A stretch of DNA of 64,000 nt from Chlamydomonas reinhardtii (Eukaryota > Chlorophyta > Chlorophyceae > Chlamydomonadales > Chlamydomonadaceae), in NCBI RefSeq assembly GCF_000002595.2, contig NC_057005.1:5703235-5767234 (forward strand), read 5' to 3'. Of this stretch, positions 57,881 to 64,000 are shown in pieces. Within the stretch, counting starts at the first letter, position 1. The number at the start of each line of letters is the position of its first letter. Both the position numbers and the translations under genes were made by a program. The notes below the pieces were generated by a model, which saw only the letters and a list, made by a program, of their open reading frames with translations, was not told the origin of the DNA and ran no database searches.

Positions 57881-58784
57881 CCCAGCCGGACGTCACGGCA
57901 TGACGACTCACGGCGTGACGCTGAACTTGTGACATTCGCAGTTCTGATTCGGCAGTCTTGTAGGCATTTGTTAACTCATAATCGTTTTAAATCGCACCGG
58001 ATCTATAGCGAGCTGGGTGCGGGCGACCATCGCGCTCGAGCTGCAACTCGCCCGGGCACCTGCAAAGCTCGGCGAGCACCATCATTAAATACTTCACACC
58101 ATTCTATCTCCGCACCTAAACGCGTGCAGCTGTGTCCGCGCGCGGCCCCTCGCTGCCGATGCCGGGGGCGCCCCCCGCGCCTGTCCCCGCCTTTCCTCCA
58201 CGGATTCCGGCGCGCCCGGGGGTTGGTAATGGGTGCCGGGCCTCCGATCTCTTGCATTCGTTGCCCGCGGGTTGCAGCCGTGCTTAGCCGCAGCAAGTGA
58301 CTGCAGCAGGGGTGCCCTGTGCTGCAGACTCTCAAGGGCAGGGCCCTAGGGCAGAGCAGGCCAGCCGTGAGCATTCCAGATGCAACTGGCAAATGCACGC
58401 CGTGCTGCCACACACATTAGCACCCATTAGGCCATTACCAACCCCCGGGCGCGCCGGAATCCGTGGAGGGGAGGCGGGGGCAGGCGCGGGGGGCGCCCCC
58501 GGCATCGGCAGCGAGGGGCCGCGCGCGGACACAGCTGCACGCGTTTAGGTGCGGAGATAGAATGGTGTGAAGTATTTAATGATGGTGCTCGCCGAGCTTT
58601 GCAGGTGCCCGGGCGAGTTGCAGCTCGAGCGCGATGGTCGCCCGCACCCAGCTCGCTATAGATCCGGTGCGATTTAAAACGATTATGAGTTAACAAATGC
58701 CTACAAGACTGCCGAATCAGAACTGCGAACGTCACAAGTTCAGCGTCACGCCGTGAGTCGTCATGCCGTGACGTCCGGCTGGGC
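57881..58784. mobile_element. Foldback element: two 352-bp inverted arms around a 199-bp loop
   Basis: Bases 57881-58232 and 58432-58783 are reverse complements with only about four mismatches noticed by eye. The loop is 58233-58431. The arm ends read CCCAGCCGGACGTCACGGCA. A direct repeat CAGTAAGCC lies at 57873-57881 and 58785-58793, next to the ends, consistent with an 8-9 bp target-site duplication. Long terminal inverted repeats with 9-bp duplications suggest a Mutator-like foldback element; hAT (8 bp) is the alternative. Each arm holds the same open frame of about 120 codons in opposite directions, which I take as a by-product. A transcript through it would fold into a nearly perfect 350-bp double strand. 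Confidence 0.85.
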
Positions 58785-58793
58785 CAGTAAGCC

Positions 58794-59916
58794 TTCAGTG
58801 AAATTTTTACAGGACCTTTGAGCAACTGTGCGTATTAACATATATGCTCGGACAAGTAAGGCTCGCAGCGGACGTCCCAAACGTTACAGCATTCACGCAA
58901 TTGCAGGAGGCTGGTGACTTTCAATACTGATGCATATGGAATTATGTCTGATGTCTACGTTTGATTGAATCGGAGACGGGCAGTTACCCCACAGAATCGA
59001 TGTCGGCCGTCGTTTGTTCAGGGCTGAGCGAGCGTGTATCCGCTCATTCAATAAACTAAATCCACCTCTTGTGTCAATGATAATGGTTCTTTGTCAAGCT
59101 GGATGTCAAAACAGGCGAAATGAAGGAAAGAGAACTTCGCCGCACAGCCCAAAAAACTGGGAAACCTGGGAAAGCACAGCGCCTTGCGGTGATTTGCTTC
59201 CTGGCTGGTTAAGTAATCTACTGGATAATTTATACGCTGGTGTGTTGTTTTGCATCCGGCGACAGAAACACTGCAACGCCAGAAAACCCCAGGTCGCAAG
59301 GTGGCCATCCAGGATGGCAAGCCAACGTGGCGGGAAGCTGTGGACTCGTCTAACGGCCAAACATCTGGTCTGCTTGTGACGCGCTGAGAATGCGTGTGTG
59401 ATTGTTATGCAGACGCCGTCAAGTTCCCACGCCCGTATCAAAATGTGAGGGTCCTGGCAGACCGCCGCAGGCGTTGTGGAGCGAGTTCAGTGGTCAGTGA
59501 CAGCCCGTCTGTCCAGGGGAACCCATGCCGCCATGCGTCTGTCCCAGAGCAGCAGCACTGCATCAGTACAGCCTCACCCTAAGTTTACAGGCGGCAAAGG
59601 TTGAAGGAAAGTAAGGGGCGCCATCGGGTGCACGTGTCAGACCCATCGCGGGCGCGTGCATTCCTTGGGCACGCTGTTGGCGTGTTAGTAATTCAACGGT
59701 CCCTAGCTGCGCGCATTGCGCCACCACATGGCCATATGAGTGGTGCGTTTGCAGGGACCCCTCTATTTGCAAACGATACCGGCACTGATTAATATGACGC
59801 ACCAAACCTCGTCACCTCACCCGCTTGACAACGAAGCCGCGGCATGCATTAGGTTATCAGTCAGCAGCAACCTGATTTCTTGCTACAACCCGACAGCCTG
59901 ATCACCACCTGGCTTA
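58794..59916. other. Intergenic region with DEG5 3' UTR
   Basis: About 1.1 kb, lower in GC than the genes. The minus-strand TGTAA for DEG5 is at 59585-59589. Open frames on both strands near 59014-59441 show no recognisable sequence. Confidence 0.4.
59585..59589 (-). terminator. TGTAA polyadenylation signal of DEG5
   Basis: TTACA on the plus strand, which is TGTAA on the gene strand, about 330 bases past the DEG5 stop. Confidence 0.45.
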
Positions 59917-61965
59917 TTACTTTTTGCCATACGGGTTGCCGTACAGAATGATTTTGGGCACCACGTCGAACAGTAGGTCAGCGGGCAGCGCAAAGCCCAC
60001 ACCGCTGCCGCGTGCCTGTACACATCAGGGGTGTCCCCATTTACGTCGGTGTGTTAGTACGTGCTAGTGCCAAGGCAAGGAACAGGGTGTGTTGCAACGC
60101 AATCATTTTCACGCTGTAAATCGGAACGATCATGGTATGGAGTGGTAGGCCCATGCTAGCAGTGGTAGGCCCATGCTAGCAGCGGCTGTAGTTGACGGGG
60201 GCCCAGTACAACAGGCAGGATCGGTCCGGACTCACTGACACAGTCTGGCTGCGCCCAACTGCCGCATTCAATCCCACCTGCAGCACAGTAGGACAGACAT
60301 TAAACAAGCACCAGGACATGGTTTACTGGAAAGGAGGCTGCTTCTGCCACCGCCTTACCTAAACACCAGCCTCCCATGACCTGGTTGTAGCCCGTAACGT
60401 GACTGTCCTCCACACGAAAGCGCGAAACCGACATCCCGACCCTTCACAGGCCACCTTTCAACGCACCTCCTCCCCACGGATATCTCCCCCCTTGACCCAT
60501 CCACCCGACCCCTATTGCATAACGCGCAACGCATATTACGCACCAGACGGCCGGCCGAGTCCAGAAGCGGCCCTCCCGAGTTCGCGGCGTTGATGACGGC
60601 GTCCGTCTGTTCACGCAGGAGGAGCACAGGCGAGGGGCGCAGGGGGGGCGACACATTAGCTCCATATAGCGGACTATGTGTGCCGTAAGGGGGCGAGATT
60701 GCTCTGTGGCCATGTAAGGATCTGCCCGACCAGACAATGGGCACCCATAAGGTAACGAAGCCTCTCCAGCCTGCTTGCGCGCCCCTGCCGACACGTGCCC
60801 CGCAGCCCCACCTGAAGCACGCCGTAGATACGGGCGCCAACGGGCGAGGGAATGCTCCTCTGCAGCCCGCTGACCAGCCCCACTGACATGGTGGTGGTCA
60901 GCGCAGGCGTCTGCGGCGACGAGGAGGATGAGGGCAGGCAGCCCAGGGCGTACACCGTCTGCCCAACACGCAGGTCAGCGGAGGTGCCCAGGCGGATGGG
61001 CGCCAGCGCGGGCACCCATGCGGCAGCTGCACCGGACGCGCCTGGCTCGCCTTCTGCAGCTCCTGCTGTTGTGTCGCCAGCGCGCGGCAGCAGCTGCAGC
61101 ACCGCCAGGTCATGAATGCTGTCCGTGCCGGCCACGCGCGCCCCCAGCGTGTGGACAGTGCCGCTGGCCAAGTCGGTCACGGTCACCTCGAGCAGCTGTG
61201 TGGCGAGGGGCGAGCGTGCGGTAAGTTGCGGGATTAGCAGTTCGCACAGGATGCGGCGGGCGAGCTGCTGCGTTGGGCCAACGGCACCTTACCGAGTTGG
61301 TGCTGTTCAAAGGCGGGATGATGTGGAAGTTGGTGACGACGTGCGGTCCAGCCGTATCCCACACGATACCGGATCTGCGCAGTCGGCATATAGCGAGCAT
61401 TAGAGACACGATGATGAACTGGATAGATGCGAAGAGCTCATGCAAACGGTCACAGATGCGGGGACGTCATGGTCCCTCGCTCGGGCCTCCTGCACTTGCA
61501 CCACCTGGTTTTCCGGTACCACGTTTCTATTGCTTACCCGATCGGTTCGCGGGTCGGTATGCCAGACTTTGCTCTCACAATAGCTATAGACACTACGGAC
61601 GGTGCGCTGGCGTTGTACACGGCAGTCGAGATAGCGTCATCGACGAACGACGCGGCTTGCGCCTGACGGCTCGGCATGCCTACAAGCCCCGCAGCTGCAA
61701 GCTGGGCCAGCAGCACCCCTCTTCGGCTTATGGAGCTAGATGATGTGGAGGCGACAGAGCTTGCATGTGGCGGCGAAGGGCATGGCTGCTGTGGCGCGAT
61801 GCTGTGTGTATGCGGACCCCAGGCACGTATGCACGTCTGAGCGCCGCTCCTCAGGCTTGATGCATGCCAGCAGCGCCCCTGCCACGCATTGCTCCTATAA
61901 TACTTCAAATGAGGTGCAGCGAGGTCCTGAGCGGGCATCGCGGCGAGGTTCGCAACTTGGCCCAA
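59917..61965 (-). CDS. DEG5: DEG5-like thylakoid lumen serine protease (no PDZ)
   Basis: Minus-strand exons from the 5' side: 61538-61965, 61293-61374, 60812-61195, 60544-60606, 60236-60277, 59917-60015; 1098 nt, 365 residues. The HtrA/Deg triad is complete: H160 in VVTNFHII, D199 in SIHDLAVL and S308 in NAANSGGPLLDS. The protein ends right after the protease fold (GSGVGFALPADLLFDVVPKI then ILYGNPYGKK), without a PDZ domain, as in plant DEG5. The N terminus has a Ser/Pro-rich chloroplast transit region and then SRRGVLLAQLAAAGLVG ending AQA, a twin-arginine lumen-targeting signal. In plants DEG5 forms hexamers with DEG8 in the lumen and helps degrade photodamaged D1. The first Met of the exon is used; an upstream exon is possible. 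Confidence 0.9.
60141..60180. repeat. 20-bp tandem duplication in a DEG5 intron
   Basis: AGTGGTAGGCCCATGCTAGC occurs twice head to tail without change. Confidence 0.85.
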
Positions 61966-62813
61966 GTGCAGCGATTTGTGTACGAAACTGTTAGGCCGGG
62001 AAGCAACTCCTTAAGCTCATAAAGTATTGGTCAGCCATGAGCTGATGAATTTGTCTTGAACCTATAAGGCAAGGGAACATTGGATTGCCCATGGCGGCAC
62101 CAGGCTTTAAACGTTACTGGCGCAAGGGAAGCAGTAGGGCATCGCAATGTATAGCTGCTGTTCACCGCTGCGATTTTATTATTGTGAACCACAATAGACT
62201 CGTTTCTTACGCGTGTCTTGAGCAGTAGCAACAGTCGGGCACGTCGTCCAGACCTCCTGAACGAACCCTTGCAGTTTAGCTTACCATAAAAGATTATAAC
62301 AGCAGTCTTGTCGCGTTACCGGCAGGCACGGAGGGAGTTCAGTCGCTTCGCGGTCGGTGCGGCTTCTGCTAGTCTCCACGTTGCGGAGCTCGAGGCCTCG
62401 CTGCGCCATCAAGATGCATCAGCAGTCACTTTGCTGCATCTGAAGCCGTGCCTCGTCAAGCTTCTGCGAACCTGGCAGCTGCGAGTTAAACCCTCGCGCG
62501 CCGCACGGTAGCCGCTCTGTGGCACAGAGGATAACGTGAAAAACGATTGAGAACGGGAAATCACGCGCGATGGCGCTGATGGTCGCACAGTATTAACGCC
62601 TGTGAACCCCAGCCGGCAGCGGCTGTGAACGCCACTCTGTCTGCCTTCGCCTTCCCCTTCGGGCGCCGTCGGCCCACTCGGCTTGCGCCCAATTGCGCAT
62701 CACATGCCCCTTGTGAGGATACTCAGGAGGATCTTGGACCAGAGGCATTCATAGAAGCTGAAGCCGCAGCAGAGGCGCCCTATATCGCGTCGACCTGCGC
62801 TGGCGCCAGCGCA
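61966..62813. promoter_or_regulatory. Divergent promoter region, DEG5 / fucosyltransferase-like gene
   Basis: About 850 bases between divergent start codons. The frame of the plus-strand gene stays open for 63 codons upstream of its ATG (from 62625), so the true start could be an upstream exon. I name no specific site. Confidence 0.4.
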
Positions 62814-64000
62814 ATGCGAGTGACGGGCTGGAAGCGCGGCGCGCGGGCAGGCAGTGTGCTGCCTGGACCCACATCACCTGCCAGGTATGGGCTGTACCTC
62901 ATCCTCATCCTGGCGGGCTATCTGGCGGGCAGCGCGCTGCGGGGCCCGTACGGTGATGGCGGGCGCGGCACGCAGCGCTTCCTCATCTCTGCGCATGTGT
63001 CAACTACCACAGCGGCCGCGTCGGACGGCGACGCAGGGGCAACGTCAGTAGCAGACAAGCTCAGCACACTGCCGCACCTGAGCATGGCAAGCCGCTTACT
63101 AGGCGGTGAGCTAAGTAGGGGCAGCAGCGGCATTGCAGGGCATCATGGCGGCGGCAGTGCCGTGGCGCGGCGCTCCGCCCTCCGCACCGGCGACGGCTCA
63201 TCTGGGTCGGGCGCAGCCAAGGAGCTCTATAGCGGCGGCGTGGACGGCGACACAGCCGCCAGCATCATCCCCGGCGACCGCGGGTCCGCCGCGGAGGAGG
63301 CCGCCGCTGCGGCGGGCGCACTGGGCGGTGCGCTGCTGCTGCCGCCCGCCAACCGCACGCTGCGCTTCGGCGTGTGCAACGGCTACGCCAACCAACGCCT
63401 TGCGGTTCTGTACGGCATTATGCTTGCGCGGCGGCTGGGCCGCAGCGCGGTGCTGCCGGTGCTTATAGACAACGGGCTGCAGCGGAGCGACACCAACGTG
63501 CTGGCCAGCGGGGACAACCAGGTGTGGTAGGGAAGCACAACGAGTGGCTTGGGCCGGAACAGTGCTGCAGGGGTGGCGGGGGGGGGGGTTATATGCCCGA
63601 ACCCAAAGAGTAAGCTTCATGATGGGGGCTCATGAAAACGGTGGTAGGACTGCGGCCTCGGGACTCACGGCTGGCGTGCTTGGCGTATGCAGGTGGCGTT
63701 CTCGCAAATGTACGACGAGCGGGCGTTCATCAAGGCCATGGAGGGCGTGGGCGTGCGGGTGCTGTCTCGCGAGGACACGCCGGAGGTTGGCGCTGGGAAC
63801 GCGGCTGAGCACCGCCGTGTCGAGGTGCGTCTTGGGAAAGGTGTTTGCCTGTGGCGGGGCCGCAGCGCCATGCAAGGTGCATCGGGTCGCAGTGCTACAC
63901 CTACCGTAGTAGCTGGAGGGCAGGATGCCTAGGCGGCATAGGCGCCTAGGCACTTGTCTGCGGGCATAATGCACCCAACGCTTGACGCCCCCCGCTTACC
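62814..64000 (+). CDS. O-fucosyltransferase-like type II membrane protein, 5' part
   Basis: Two exons, 62814-63521 and 63693-63824, join in phase; the gene continues past the window. The start ATG at 62814 gives a short basic cytosolic tail, then a membrane anchor at about residues 25-42 (YGLYLILILAGYLAGSAL) and a long Ala/Gly/Ser-rich stem of about 150 residues. The catalytic part begins with TLRFGVCNGYANQRLAVLYG, matching the donor-side G-x-x-NQ segment of the GT65/GT68 and plant O-FucT families, followed by MLARRLGRSAVLPVL and FSQMYDERAFIKAMEGVGVR. These enzymes use GDP-fucose in the ER or Golgi lumen. Donor specificity cannot be read from this portion, so the substrate is unknown. Confidence 0.72.

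Noticed and set aside
57929-58300. Matching 120-codon frames in both arms of the hairpin (also 58427-58825, minus).
   Set aside because: They exist because the arms are copies of each other. Composition is Arg/Pro/His-rich and no domain is seen.
1-64000. CRISPR arrays, operons or bacterial promoters.
   Set aside because: The sequence is eukaryotic nuclear DNA with spliced genes; the tandem repeats present lack spacer structure.

Overview
The window is nuclear DNA of a green alga, most likely a volvocine (Chlamydomonas/Volvox group). I infer this from intron-dense genes with short GT-AG introns, GC-rich coding exons full of Ala, Gly and Gln runs, TGTAA polyadenylation signals, and a gene set typical of algae (MLO, SBP factor, lumenal DEG5, mitochondrial intermediate peptidase). 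The species is not identified.

Layout: 1-5690 (+) 3' part of a coiled-coil gene; 6451-12247 (+) MLO membrane protein with EF-hands at its C terminus; 14115-19658 (+) BTB-BACK protein fused to an SBP DNA-binding domain; 21611-26385 (-) M3 mitochondrial intermediate peptidase, divergent from 26676-29361 (+) a C-terminal J-domain protein; 29362-38203 a transposon-rich island holding two hAT-like elements, a broken repeat with its intact inverted copy, a Fanzor/TnpB-like fragment (32153-32501, -) and a small J-protein gene (32902-34230, +); 38204-40819 (+) C2/Gly-Tyr-Pro-rich protein; 41508-45089 (-) PCID2 (TREX-2), divergent from 45552-47568 (+) PITHD1; 48474-52164 (+) KH protein; 54026-57180 (-) Myb-like factor; 57881-58784 a near-perfect 0.9 kb hairpin element; 59917-61965 (-) DEG5 protease, divergent from 62814-64000 (+) an O-fucosyltransferase-like gene cut by the window edge.

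Exon models were built by eye from GT-AG sites, reading phase and family resemblance. The listed exons of every gene sum to a multiple of three, which supports the chains. N-terminal exons of the peptidase, the first J-protein and the Myb gene are the weakest parts. The genes do not form an operon-like unit. The most unusual items are the MLO/EF-hand fusion, the BTB/SBP fusion, the Fanzor-like fragment, the hAT-like insertion with a recoverable empty site, and the long hairpin.
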